From JAJXZJ01 sp050012855 (lineage in GTDB: Bacteria; Verrucomicrobiota; Verrucomicrobiia; Limisphaerales; J093): DNA of 64,000 bases. A program made the position numbers and the translations under genes. Positions within the stretch are counted from its first letter, which is position 1. Each line of letters begins with the position of its first letter. The notes under the pieces are model-generated. The model was not told the DNA's origin. It did not search any database and saw nothing but the letters and a program-made list of their open reading frames with translations. Where the stretch lies: NCBI GenBank assembly GCA_050012855.1, contig JBEKGJ010000014.1:27431-91430 (forward strand), in the 5' to 3' direction. Below are positions 1 through 10,700 of this stretch, piece by piece.

Positions 1-249
1 CTCCAGGTGACGCCGCAGACGCCGCCCTGTTTCGTCTGGCACACGTGGGAGGACACGGCCGTCCCGGTGGAGAACAGCCTCCAGTTCGCCGGCGCACTGC
101 GGGCGGCGAAGGTGCCGTTTGACCTGCACATTTACCAGCAGGGACAGCATGGCATCGGCCTGGCGGACAAACCGCCGTTCGCCCATCCGCATCCCTGGGC
201 CGGCGACTGCCTGTTCTGGCTGAAGGCGCAGGGCTTCGTGACGAAGTAG
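1..249 (+). CDS. C-terminal part of an alpha/beta hydrolase (esterase type), cut by the window start
   Basis: The reading frame is open from the first base, so this is the tail of a gene that begins outside the window. The visible 82 residues contain the late strand with an acidic residue (HTWEDTAVPV) and a downstream GQHGIG histidine, which are the usual positions of the Asp and His of the catalytic triad in secreted carbohydrate or acetyl esterases of the BD-FAE/prolyl-oligopeptidase type. The end (WLKAQGFV) is typical of that family. The nucleophile is not visible. It sits 46 bases before another hydrolase gene on the same strand and may share its transcript. Confidence 0.75.
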   Translation, partial: LQVTPQTPPCFVWHTWEDTAVPVENSLQFAGALRAAKVPFDLHIYQQGQHGIGLADKPPFAHPHPWAGDCLFWLKAQGFVTK

Positions 250-295
250 CGTTTCCATCTTGACGTTGAGTCCACCAGCCGAGCTTAGTTATCGC

Positions 296-1633
296 ATGAA
301 TCAAACTATCAATTGTCGCCCCGGGCAACGGCAGCGCCCAGCCGCACTGGCGGTGGCCGCCGTAGCCTGGCTGCTGGTCGTTCCGACCTGGGCGGGTGCG
401 CTCGAGGATTACGTCCGCAAACCCGACCCCAGCTTCCAGTGGAAACGGACCGAGCAGCGGAACATCACCAACGCCACGTTGACGCACCTCGAGTTCGTGT
501 CGCAGACGTGGCGCGGCCAGTTCTGGAGCCATCATTTGCTGGTGATCCGTCCGAGCGAAATCAGGCAGCCGCGCTATGCGCTGTTGTTTATCACCGGCGG
601 CAGTTACGGCGCGCCTGACGACCGGGACGCCGCGATGTTCAAGATGGTGGCGGAGCGCGCCGGCGCGCTGGTTGGCATCTTGAATCATGTGCCCAACCAA
701 CCGCTCTACGACGGCCGGCACGAGGACGCCCTCATCGCCTACACCTTCGACCAGTACATGAAAACCGGCGACAAGACCTGGCCTTTGCTGTTCCCCATGG
801 TGAAGAGCGCCGTGCGGGCGATGGACACGATGCAACAGTTCGCGCAGAAGGAGTGGGGACAGAAGGTGGACTCGTTCGTGGTGACGGGCGCCTCGAAGCG
901 CGGCTGGACAACCTGGCTCACCGGTGCCGTGGACCCGCGCGTCAAGGCCATCGCCCCGATGGTCATCGACATGCTCAACATGAAGGCGCAGTTGAACTGG
1001 TCGCAGAAGGTCTATGGCAAGCAGAGCGACGAAATCTCCGACTACACGAAGCTCGGTCTGCATCTGGAGATGGACGAGCCGGCGATGGTGAAACTGCGGA
1101 GCTGGGTGGACCCGTATTCCTACCGGCGCCGTTACACCATGCCCAAGCTGCTGCTCCTGGGCACGAACGATCCCTACTGGACCGTGGATGCGCTGCGGCA
1201 TTACTGGACGGATCTGCTCGAACCGAAGTTGATCTTCCAGACGCCGAACGCGGGCCACGACCTCGATGGCGGCAAGGAGGCGATCAAGACCCTGGCCACC
1301 TTTTTCGAGTTGGTGGCCGGAGGCAAGCCGCTGCCCAAACTGGACTGGCAATTCTGGGAGGCCTCCGCCGGCGTGAAGATCCTGGTCAAGGCGGACCAGC
1401 CGGTGCGCAAGTTCACCTTGTGGACCGCGGATTCGACGGACCGCGATTTCCGCGACGACAAGTGGACCAGCCGCGAGCTCGCCGTCGAGCCCGGCAACCA
1501 GGCCACGACCGAAGTCGCCCGGCCCGGCACCGGCTATCGCGCGTATCTGGGCGAGGCGACGCTGGTTTCTCCGAGCGGCCATGAGTATCGGCTTTCGACC
1601 GCCGCCCGCGTGACGCCCGACACCCAACCGTGA
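296..1633 (+). CDS. Secreted PhoPQ-activated pathogenicity-related (PqaA-type) alpha/beta hydrolase
   Basis: This is a 445-residue protein with a signal peptide (hydrophobic stretch AALAVAAVAWLLVVPTWAGA). The upstream TTG at 260 would place charged residues before the signal, so the ATG at 296 is preferred. The family is the PhoPQ_related proteins, exported hydrolases first named in Salmonella. The expected triad can be read: Ser200 in TGASKRGW, Asp292 in LLGTNDPYW and His321 in NAGHDL. The C-terminal 100 residues form a likely beta-sandwich tail. The true substrate is unknown; in environmental Verrucomicrobiota these proteins sit among carbohydrate and phosphate scavenging genes. The next gene starts 10 bases downstream, so the two are probably co-transcribed. 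Confidence 0.9.
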   Translation: MNQTINCRPGQRQRPAALAVAAVAWLLVVPTWAGALEDYVRKPDPSFQWKRTEQRNITNATLTHLEFVSQTWRGQFWSHHLLVIRPSEIRQPRYALLFITGGSYGAPDDRDAAMFKMVAERAGALVGILNHVPNQPLYDGRHEDALIAYTFDQYMKTGDKTWPLLFPMVKSAVRAMDTMQQFAQKEWGQKVDSFVVTGASKRGWTTWLTGAVDPRVKAIAPMVIDMLNMKAQLNWSQKVYGKQSDEISDYTKLGLHLEMDEPAMVKLRSWVDPYSYRRRYTMPKLLLLGTNDPYWTVDALRHYWTDLLEPKLIFQTPNAGHDLDGGKEAIKTLATFFELVAGGKPLPKLDWQFWEASAGVKILVKADQPVRKFTLWTADSTDRDFRDDKWTSRELAVEPGNQATTEVARPGTGYRAYLGEATLVSPSGHEYRLSTAARVTPDTQP

Positions 1634-1643
1634 GCCGATCCGC

Positions 1644-2687
1644 ATGATTTCGCGCCGCCGATTTTTGACGCACGCTTCGCTCGGGCTGACCGCCCTTGCG
1701 CAACTTGACTGGTTGCTCGCGGCGGAGACCGGGGGGGCGGTCGCGCCGGCGAAACCGCCGAAGATCGGCTTCAGCTCGCGTGCGACGGACATCGCCGCCC
1801 GGCAGCCGGCGGTTGTCAGCACCGCATCGCCGAAGGTCTGCCGGATTCTTCAATTCACGGACCTTCATCTTTTCCACACCACCCCCGCTGACGACCGGCA
1901 CACGTTGGAGGATTGTCGGCGGCAGATCGAACACCACCACCCGGACCTGATCGTGCTCAGCGGCGACCTTTGGCACGAGAATCCGAAGGGCCGCGGCCAG
2001 GGCTATCTCGAATTCGCGGTGCGGCAGTTCGCGGGCTGGGGTCGGCCGTGGGCGACCTGCTGGGGCAACCACGATCTGCTCGACGATTACCAGCGTGGCC
2101 ACGACACGCTGGCGGCGGAGACACATTCCCTGTATCGCGGCGGCGAGACTCACGGCGATTATCGCGTCGAGGTTCACGCGCCGGGCGCGCCCGCGCTGGA
2201 TCTGTTTCTGCTCAACAGCAGCGACGTGGGCCTGACGGCCTGGCAGGCCCGCGCGCTGGCGGGCATGACCGCCCAGGTGGCCGCGCGCGGCCCGGCCGTG
2301 CCGGCGCTGTTGTTCTTCCATGTTCCCATCCAGGAATACGAAACCCGGCTGACGGCGGGCAATTTCTCCGGCTTGAAGCTGGAGGGAGTAAGTCATTACA
2401 ACGAGCATGGCGACACGTTCCCGACGATCGTCGGGGCCAAACAAATCAAGGCCTGCTTTTGCGGCCACAACCACCTCAACGATTTCGTCCTCAAGACCGG
2501 CCCGGTGGATCTGAACTTCGGTCGCTCGACCGGCTATGCGGGCTACGGCGGGGACAAGTTGCGGAAGGGCGCGAAGCTGATCGAGGTGGATCTGGTTTCC
2601 GGCGGTTACCAGCAGCGCACGGTTTTTGCCAGCGGGGCGACGCAGTTTGGTTTTGCTCCGCCCGGCCCATTGGTCCATGCCGCCTGA
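1644..2687 (+). CDS. Tat-exported calcineurin-like metallophosphoesterase
   Basis: This is a 347-residue protein that begins with a twin-arginine signal (SRRRFLTHASLGLTALA), so it is probably exported folded with its metals. All metal-binding blocks of the calcineurin-like phosphoesterase fold are present in order: FTDLHLF (D-x-H), SGDLWHE (GD), WGNHD (GNHD), FFHVP (His) and CGHNH (GHxH). The arrangement resembles the purple-acid-phosphatase-like or Dcr2/SIA1 branch. It would hydrolyse phosphomonoesters or diesters in the periplasm, which suits the upstream PqaA-like hydrolase. The 3' end overlaps the next gene by 11 bases. Confidence 0.9.
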   Translation: MISRRRFLTHASLGLTALAQLDWLLAAETGGAVAPAKPPKIGFSSRATDIAARQPAVVSTASPKVCRILQFTDLHLFHTTPADDRHTLEDCRRQIEHHHPDLIVLSGDLWHENPKGRGQGYLEFAVRQFAGWGRPWATCWGNHDLLDDYQRGHDTLAAETHSLYRGGETHGDYRVEVHAPGAPALDLFLLNSSDVGLTAWQARALAGMTAQVAARGPAVPALLFFHVPIQEYETRLTAGNFSGLKLEGVSHYNEHGDTFPTIVGAKQIKACFCGHNHLNDFVLKTGPVDLNFGRSTGYAGYGGDKLRKGAKLIEVDLVSGGYQQRTVFASGATQFGFAPPGPLVHAA

Positions 2688-3099
2688 AGTGCCCAGCGAG
2701 GTTCGGCTCGACAAATGGCTGTGGGCCGTGCGCGCCTTCAAGACGCGTTCGCTGGCGACGGCCGCCTGCCAGGCCGGCCACGTCAAGATCGCCGGCCAGA
2801 GCGTCAAGCCCGCCCGGGCCGCGCGCATCGGCGAAACCATCACCGTGCAGGCGGGAGACATCACGCGCACGCTGCGCGTCATGGGGTTGCTGGACCGGCG
2901 GGTCGGCGCTCCGCTGGTGGCGCGCTATGCCGAGGACCTGACGCCGCGGGAGGAATACGCGAAACCGCGCCAGGAACGGATCGAACCGCTGTTCCACCGG
3001 CCCAAGGGCGCCGGCCGGCCGACGAAGCGCGACCGGCGTTTGCTGGAACAGTTCGGATTCCGCCCCGAACTGCCGGCGGACGGAGACACTGCGGGCTAA
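2677..3099 (+). CDS. S4-domain RNA-binding protein, Hsp15 (HslR)-like
   Basis: This is a 140-residue protein starting at the ATG that overlaps the end of the phosphoesterase gene. An S4 domain occupies about residues 5-65 (RLDKWLWAVRAFKTRSLA, then HVKIAGQSVKPAR), followed by a basic tail (RPTKRDRRLLEQF). The pattern matches Hsp15, which binds 50S subunits carrying nascent chains after heat shock and helps recycle them. A related S4 protein with another role cannot be excluded, so no symbol is assigned. Confidence 0.88.
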   Translation: MPPEVPSEVRLDKWLWAVRAFKTRSLATAACQAGHVKIAGQSVKPARAARIGETITVQAGDITRTLRVMGLLDRRVGAPLVARYAEDLTPREEYAKPRQERIEPLFHRPKGAGRPTKRDRRLLEQFGFRPELPADGDTAG

Positions 3100-3453
3100 G
3101 ATTCCCCGGCATCCGGTTGGTCCGCAAATCGAGTCGCGGACAAATGTGAACTGGAGCGGGGGACCGGCAGGTCTGGGTTGGCGCAGCTTCCGATTTGCGC
3201 AAGCGGTGGAGTTTCCGAGGCGTGGCTTCGAGACGTTTCACCGGCTCATCCTAAAAACCGCAATTGAGTCGCCGCAAACAAGCGCAAAAAGCGCAGAACC
3301 TTTGGCTCCATTCACTATTTTGAGCCGGGATTCCGCTTCATCTGAGAGGTGAAGAGAACCGCGTTGCCGGATACTTTCCAACCCTTCAATCTTGTGCCTC
3401 TTGTGCCTCCTCGCGGCCATTCCCGGTGCGGAATTAAGGTTCATTTTTCCCGC
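3100..3453. other. Intergenic stretch without a recognisable gene
   Basis: The stretch between the S4 gene and the PadR promoter contains only short chance open frames without a ribosome binding site or family resemblance. It has lower G+C than its surroundings, including an A-rich piece near 3255-3290. No RNA gene or terminator hairpin with a T-tract was seen. Confidence 0.6.
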
Positions 3454-3482
3454 TTGACATACATAGAATCTCAATGTATTCT
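3454..3482 (+). promoter_or_regulatory. Promoter of the padR gene with an embedded PadR-type operator
   Basis: TTGACA at 3454-3459 and TATTCT at 3477-3482 are separated by exactly 17 bases, which is a good sigma-70-type promoter. Between and overlapping them lies an inverted repeat, ATACAT at 3459-3464 and ATGTAT at 3474-3479, separated by nine bases. ATGTAT/ATACAT half-sites are the known operator pattern for PadR-family repressors, so the repressor coded immediately downstream is probably autoregulated. The site covers both core elements. The link to the protein is inference from position and motif. Confidence 0.7.
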
Positions 3483-3488
3483 CCGCCC

Positions 3489-3827
3489 GTGATTCCGAAA
3501 GACCTCGTCGCCGCTTCCGCCCGGCCGCTGGTGATGTCCATCCTTGCCGAGGGGGACAGCTACGGCTATGCGATCCTCCAGCGGGTACGCGAGCTTTCAA
3601 AAGAGGAGGTCGAGTGGGCGGACGGCATGCTGTATCCAGTGTTGCACCGGCTGGAGCGCGAAGGATTGATCGCGTCCAACTGGCGCGAATCCGCCGCCGG
3701 CCGGAAACGCAAATACTATCATCTGAACGAGACGGGCCGGGCGGCCCTGGCGACCGAGCGCCGCCAGTGGCTGACGGTCCACAATACCATGGCCAGAATA
3801 TGGGGACTCAAACCAGTTTCGATCTGA
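3489..3827 (+). CDS. PadR-family transcriptional repressor
   Basis: This is a protein of about 112 residues with the PadR winged-helix pattern: PLVMSILAEGDSYGYAILQRV, then WADGMLYPVLHRLEREGLI, then GRKRKYYHLNETGRAAL. PadR proteins are small dimeric repressors that often sense phenolics or cell-envelope stress. An ATG at 3474 lies in frame but falls inside the operator and upstream of the -10 box, so it cannot be used from this promoter. The GTG at 3489 lies about 6-7 bases after the -10 box and could give a nearly leaderless mRNA. The gene overlaps the next one by 28 bases, which is the usual coupling of PadR with a membrane partner. Confidence 0.88.
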   Translation: MIPKDLVAASARPLVMSILAEGDSYGYAILQRVRELSKEEVEWADGMLYPVLHRLEREGLIASNWRESAAGRKRKYYHLNETGRAALATERRQWLTVHNTMARIWGLKPVSI

Positions 3828-4573
3828 ACGAGGCGCGGCGGCAATGGCAGCAGCAGCTCGTGGCGGCGGGGCTGACGAGCGGGGAAATCGAGGAACTGCA
3901 GAACCACGTCGCCGAGGTGAGCGACGACCTGCGTCAGCGGGGTTTGCGCGAAGAGGAGTCGTTCTGGGTGGCCGCCCGCCGCCTGGGGCCAGCCCCGTCC
4001 TTGGCGGCCGAGTTCGCCGCGGCCGATCCCTGGCGCTACTGGTCGGAACGACTTTTCTGGGCCGCGGCGCTCGGTCTGGTCATCTATTTCGTATTGTCTT
4101 CCTTTCGACTCGTTGCTTTCTTCCACCGGCTTTACCTCCTGGTTGCGGGGTGGTGGGACCATTATCTGAACGGCGCTTGGGCCGCTGCGTCGCCTGAATG
4201 GCAGGGTGCTGGGTCCTTCTCGTTAGGCCTGACGTGGGTTTCCATGCTGACCGATCTGGTCCCGCTGGCCGTTGCCGTTTTGTTCTTAACCCAGTTGCGG
4301 CGAGGCCAAATGGCCGGCTGGCTCTCGCGGCGAATCCCAACCACAAGCACCTTGGTCCGTTGGCTGACCGGACTCACGATCTGCTTGGTATTGTCGGAAA
4401 CGATTCTAACTTTCTGGAATCTGTGGGCGCACCCGCTCCCAATGCTGAACGTCGTATGTGGCCTGGTGAACATCCTGTCGTGGCCGGGGACGCTGTTGAC
4501 GCTTCTGCTCGCCTGCCGGCCCGCATCGGACTCCTCTTTCGGCAGCCGTGTCAGCCAGCCGGCCAAGGTCTGA
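3800..4573 (+). CDS. PadR-associated membrane protein with an N-terminal HAAS-like domain
   Basis: This is a protein of about 257 residues. The first 75 form an acidic helical domain (residues about 8-60, ELQNHVAEVSDDLRQRGL) of the type found as a cytoplasmic prefix in membrane proteins paired with PadR regulators. Four or more hydrophobic segments follow (LFWAAALGLVIYFVLSSF and further ones), indicating an integral membrane protein. The start at 3800 lies inside the padR reading frame, so translation is probably coupled. It is presumably the controlled target or signalling partner of the repressor. The precise function is unknown. Confidence 0.8.
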   Translation: MGTQTSFDLNEARRQWQQQLVAAGLTSGEIEELQNHVAEVSDDLRQRGLREEESFWVAARRLGPAPSLAAEFAAADPWRYWSERLFWAAALGLVIYFVLSSFRLVAFFHRLYLLVAGWWDHYLNGAWAAASPEWQGAGSFSLGLTWVSMLTDLVPLAVAVLFLTQLRRGQMAGWLSRRIPTTSTLVRWLTGLTICLVLSETILTFWNLWAHPLPMLNVVCGLVNILSWPGTLLTLLLACRPASDSSFGSRVSQPAKV

Positions 4574-4743
4574 AGTCTTCATGTCACGTGCCTGGTGACT
4601 GAGGAGCGCCGGGCGCGATCAAGGGAATCGCTGGAGTGTTCCGCTAAAAGACCGAGCCGCTTCTACGTTCGCGCGCCGACGCGTGGTGCGGGAAACGCCC
4701 TTGACCGGCTTTTTCGGCCGGCCGTATGCTTCTTGTCACACCG

Positions 4744-7700
4744 ATGCTACGTCGCCTTCACCTGCTCGCCTGGCTGAGTTGTTTCCTGCTGAGCGCGGTC
4801 GGCGCCTCCGCGCAAGTCATCATCAGCGAGTTCATGGCCGACAACAAGAAGACCCTCGCCGATGAGGACGGCCAATTTCCGGATTGGATCGAACTCTACA
4901 ACACCAACACCGCCACAGTGAACCTGTTCGGCTGGTCATTGACGGACGATCCGACCCGCAAGGCCCGCTGGTTCTTTCCGACGACGAACCTGACCGCCAA
5001 GGGGCTCATGGTGGTCTTTGCTTCGGGCAAGAACCGCGCCGTGCCGGGCGCGCCCTTGCATACCGATTTCAGCCTGAAGGCAAGCGGCGAATACCTCGCG
5101 TTGGTGAAGCCCGACGGCACCGTAGCGACCGAATTCGCGCCGACGTTCCCGCCCCAATACGCGGACATTTCCTACGGTCTGGCGCAAGACGTGACCACCA
5201 ACACGCTCCTGGCCGCCGGGGCCACCGCGCGCGTGCTGGTGCCCGCCGACGGAACCCTCGGCTCAACCTGGGTGCAGCCCGGGTTCGATGATTCAGGCTG
5301 GTTGAGCGGTCCGACCGGGGTGGGCTACGAAACCGCCGTGGCCGGATTTGCGGTTCACAACTACGTGGCGAACATCGGCGTGTGTGACCTCGGAACCGCC
5401 CAGGGGGTCATCAAGAATCCCGCCGAGCAGCTCGCGGTTTACGCGGAAAATGCCCCGGTGATCAATTATCTGAATACCAGCGATTCGGCGCACTATGGTA
5501 ACGACCGCACGTTCCCGGGGCTGACGATCGGGGTGGACCAGGACAACTACGTCATGGAAGCGACAGCGACGATCACCATCCCAGCACCCGGCAACTGGAC
5601 GTTCGGCGTCAACAGCGATGACGGATTCACCCTCAGCATCGGCGGCGCGACCATGGCGTATCCCAGCCCGCGCGGCCCCGCCGACACGCTCCAGACGTTC
5701 AACTTCGCCGCGGCTGGCGACTATCAACTGGACCTGATTTTTTACGAATGCGGCGGCGGCTCAGAAGTGGAAATGTTCGCGGCCCAAGGCAGTTACGCAT
5801 CGTGGGACGCCACCCACTTCCGGCTCGTGGGTGATACGGCCAACGGCGGTTTGTCGGTGTCGTCGCCGGTGGTTTCCGGCGGCGGTGGTGGTGGCGCGAG
5901 CTATCGGCCGCTCATCAAGACGGACGTGCAGGCGCAGATGAAAGGGGTGAACGCGTCGGCTTATATCCGCCTGCCCTTCAACGTCAGCAGTCCGGCCCAA
6001 CTCGAATCGCTCACGCTGCGCATGCGATATGATGACGGGTTCGTTGCCTATCTGAACGGCGAACTGGTCGCCAGCCGCAACGCGCCGGCTTCGCCGCAGT
6101 GGAATTCGTCGGCCACGGCGTCGCACCCGAACTTCCAGGCGATGGTCTTTGAGGAGATCAACATCTCGGACCATGTGAGCGCGCTACGGGCGGGAACCAA
6201 CGTGCTGGCGATCCAGGGGCTGAACCAGAGCGCCGCCGACACCGACTTTTTGATCGTGCCCGAACTGGTCGAATACAAGACCGCCGCCGCGACGGACAAA
6301 TACTTCGCCACGCCAACTCCCGGCACGCTGAACAACAGCGGGTTCATTGCGTTCGTGGCCGATACGAAGTTCAGCGTGGACCGCGGGTTTTATGACCAGC
6401 CCTTCAGCCTGGCGATCACGACCGACACGACGGCGGCGACCATCATCTACACGACCAACGGTTCACTGCCGTCCTTGACCAACGGCACCGTGTATTCCCA
6501 GCCCTTGACGATCGGCGGGACCACCGTGATTCGCGCGGCGGCGTTCAAGGACGGTTTCCAGCCTTCGGATGTGGATACGCAGACCTATGTTTTCGTGCAG
6601 GACGTGATCCACCAGGCCGCCAACGGCGCCGCGCCGCCCGGGTGGCCGACCAGTTGGGGAGCCAATACGGTGGACTACGGCATGGACCCGGACGTGGTGA
6701 ACAATGCGGCCTACCGCGGCGAGATCCAGGCCGATCTCAAGGCGATTCCCTCGTTTTCGATCGTGACGGATTTCAAGAATCTGTTCGACCCCGCCACCGG
6801 CATCTATGCGAATCCGGGCAATGACGGCATTGATTGGGAACGCCCGGCCTCGATCGAGCTGATCTACCCGGACGGCACCAAGGGATTTCACATCAATGCC
6901 GGCATCCGCATGCGCGGCGGTTACAGTCGCAGCACCGGCAACCCCAAGCACGCCTTCCGTTTCTTCTTCCGACAGGAATATGGCGCTGCCACGCTCTCCT
7001 ATCCGATGTTCGCGAAGCAGGGCGGCGTGGACACGTTCGACAAGTTCGATCTCCGCACGTTCGAGAATTACTCGTGGAGTTTTGAAGGCGATTACCGCTT
7101 CATCGCCCTGCGGGATCAGTTTTCGCGCGACACGCAACTGGCGCTGGGCCAGCCGGGCGAGCGGGGAGATTTCTACCACCTCTACATCAACGGCCAATAC
7201 TGGGGCCTGTACAACACCGACGAGCGGCCGGAGGCCTCCTTTGGCGAGAGTTACTTTGGCGGCGACAAGGCGGACTACGACGTCGTCAAGGTGAATACCG
7301 ACGCCGGCTACACGATTTACGCGACGGACGGGAACATGGATGCCTGGACGCGCTTGTGGCAGGCGGCGACCAACGGCTTCGCCAGTGACAGCAACTATTT
7401 CCGCATCCAGGGACTGAACGTGGATGGCACGCCTAATCCCGCTTACGAGAACCTGCTCGATGTGGACAACCTGATTGATTACATGCTGGTGATTTTCTTC
7501 ACCGGCAACATTGACGCGCCGATCTCGGCCTTTCTGGGCGACAGCAATCCGAACAACATGTTTGCGGTGCGCAACCAGACGGGGCTTTACGGCGGGTTCC
7601 GTTTCATGGCCCACGACTCCGAGCACACGCTGCTGCATGAGTCGTCGCTGGGCAACACGGACGAGTTGCACCGGAACCGCATCGGGCCGTTTCCGGCAGG

Positions 7701-10700
7701 CGATCCGACCCAGCAGGGAGCGGCGGCGGCGCTGGCCCGCAGCAATCCGGGCTACCTCTTCACGCGGCTGTCGAACAATGCCGAGTTCCGCCTCCGGGTC
7801 GCCGACCACGTGCAGAAGGAATTTTTCAACGGCGGCGTCCTGACCGCCGAGGCCTGTCGCGCTCGGTTCCTGGTGCGGAGCAATGAAATCTACGGGGCGG
7901 TCGTGGGTGAGTCGGCGCGCTGGGGCGATGCCAAGACCTCGCCGCCGCGCACCCGCAATGTGGATTGGGTCAAGGAGATGAACCGCGTTTATGGCGACTA
8001 TTTCAACCAGCGTCCCGGCATCGTGCTCAGCCAGTTGAAAGCCAAGAGCCTCTTTCCGAACGTCGCCGCGCCTGCTTTCAACCAGTTCGGTGGCAACGTC
8101 ACCAACGGCTTTCAACTGACGCTGACCGCGCCGACGGGAACCATTTACTACACCCGCGACGGTTCGGATCCGCGCCTTCGAGGCGGTGCGGTTTCCCCCG
8201 CCGCCCTGGTTTACAGTGGGCCGTTGACGCTGGCCCAGAGTGCCCACCTGAAGGCCCGGGTGCTCAGCGGAACCACCTGGAGCGCCTTGACCGAGGCAAC
8301 CTTCTACGTCATTCAGGATTTCACGGACCTCCTGATCACCGAAATCATGTATCATCCGCCGGCCGCCACGAATTTCGCCGGCGACCAGTTTGAATTCATC
8401 GAACTGAAAAATGTCGCGTCGGCGACCCTGGAACTGAGCGGCGTGCATTTCACCGACGGCATTGACTACACCTTCCCGGTCGGGTCGTTCGTTGCCCCCG
8501 GGCAGTTTGTCGTCCTCGTCAGCGATCTGGCCGGTTTCACGAACAAGTATCCCGGTGTGCATGTGGACGGTGTCTATGCCGGCAAACTGTCCAACAGCGG
8601 CGAGAAGCTTACCTTGGCCCACGTGACCGGCTCCGTGATTTGCTCGGTCAACTACGGCACGCAGCCGCCCTGGCCGACCGCCGCGGACGGGGCCGGTTTT
8701 TCGCTGGTGCCGGTGAATCCAAACTTGAACCCTGACCCCAACAACGCAGCCAACTGGCGGGCCAGTGCAGTCATCGGCGGCTCGCCGGGTGCGGATGATC
8801 CGGCGCTGAACATTCCCCGCATCCTCGTCAATGAAGCGTTGACCCACACCGACCTGCCGCAACTCGATGCCATCGAACTGTTCAATCCCAACCCGACCAA
8901 CGTGGATCTGGGCAACTGGTATTTGACGGACAACCGCACCGTGCCGCAGAAATTCCGGATTCCCGCGGGCACGCTCATTCCCGCCAACGGATACCTCGTT
9001 TTTACCGAACAGGATTGGAACGCCAACGCGGATGCGACGAACCGCTTCCGCCTCAACTCGCACGGCGAGGAGATCTACCTCTACTCCGGCGACGCGCAGG
9101 GAAACCTGACCGGTTACAGCGACGGCTTTGCCTTCGGCGCAGCCCAGAACGGCGTCACTTTTGGGCGCTACGTCAACAGCGTCGGCGAGGCGCAATACCC
9201 CGCGCAGAAGGTCAACACCCTGGGCGCTCCAAACGCCGGTCCGCGCGTGGGACCGGTCGTGATCAACGAGATTCACTATCATCCCGCGCCCGGCGGCGAT
9301 GAGTTCGTTGAGCTCAAGAGCATCACCAACGCCCCGGTGCTGCTCTACAGCCCGGATTTCCCCACCAACACCTGGCGGTTGCACGGGGTGGGCTTTGACT
9401 TCCCCACCAACGCCGTCATTGCGGCCAACGGTTTGGTTTTGGTGGTGGGCAGCGATCCCGCGGCGTTCCGCACCAAATACGGAGTGCCGGACGCCGTGCC
9501 GGTATTCGGCCCTTATCCTGGCGTGCTCCAGGGCAACGGCGAGGCCCTGGCCTTGCAGTATCCCGACCATCCTGATTTCGACACCAACAGCGGAACCTAC
9601 TACGTCCCTTACATTGATGTGGATGTCGTTCGTTACGACGACAGGGCACCCTGGCCGACGAATGCCGACGGCTACGGCGCGTCGCTGGAGCGATTGAATG
9701 CTGCGGCGTACGGCAACGACCCGATCAACTGGCGCGCCAGCCCCGACGGACCTTCGCCCGGCCTCGAAAACAACGGCAACCGCCCGCCGGTGGTCAGTGC
9801 CGGCGCAGACCAGGCCGTCACGGAAACGTCCGTCCCGGTCGCCCTCACCCTGGCCGGTTTTGCGAGCGATGACGGCCAGCCGAACCCGCCGGGCGCGTTG
9901 ACCGTAGCGTGGAGCCAGGTGAGCGGTCCCGGAACGGCCTGGTTCAGCGACAGCAGCCAGACCAATGCCACCGCCTATTTTCCGGGCGTGGGAGTTTATG
10001 GGTTGCGGTTGACGGCCGACGACGGCGCGCTCCGCGTGAGTCACGATGTGACGGTTACCATCCAGCGTTCGACCGCCACCGAGCCGGTGACGCTCGTGAC
10101 GCAGGGATCGAACTGGAAATACCTGGATGACGGCTCGAACCAGGGCACGGCCTGGATTGCGCGCGCCTTCAATGACAGCGCCTGGAAATCCGGTCCCGCG
10201 CCGCTGGGATACGGGGATGCCAATGGACAACTGCCGGCGACCACCACCGGTTACGGGCCGGACGCCAACAATAAGTATGTGACTACCTATTTCCGACGCA
10301 GCTTCGTGGTGCTGAATCCGACGTCGCTGACCGATCTGGTCGTCAACGTCCAACGCGACGACGGGGTGGTGGTTTATGTCAATGGCACCGCCATTTTCAC
10401 TAACAACATGCCGGCGGGCCCGATCAATTATCTCACCTGGGCGTCGGCGACGGTCAGCGGGGCGGATGAAACCACGTTCTATTCCCAGGCCGTTGACCCG
10501 TCCCTGCTGGTGAGCGGCACCAACGTGCTGGCCGCCGAGATTCATCAGGTCAACGGCACCAGTTCGGACATCATGTTTGATTTGGAATTAACGGGCAACA
10601 GCAGTCCGGTGAACCAGTCTCCGCAAGTCAACGCCGGCGCCGACCAAACCATCACCCTGCCGGCTGGCGCGACCTTGAATGGCACGGTCAGCGACGACGG

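Noticed and set aside
1413..2882. A 489-codon minus-strand frame
   Set aside because: It is antisense to the hydrolase, phosphoesterase and S4 genes, all of which have full family motifs on the plus strand.
6463..10545. A 1360-codon open frame on the minus strand
   Set aside because: It is antisense to the CotH/lamin-tail gene. It is rich in Arg, Gly and Val with no domain or signal, as expected from high G+C coding DNA read backwards.
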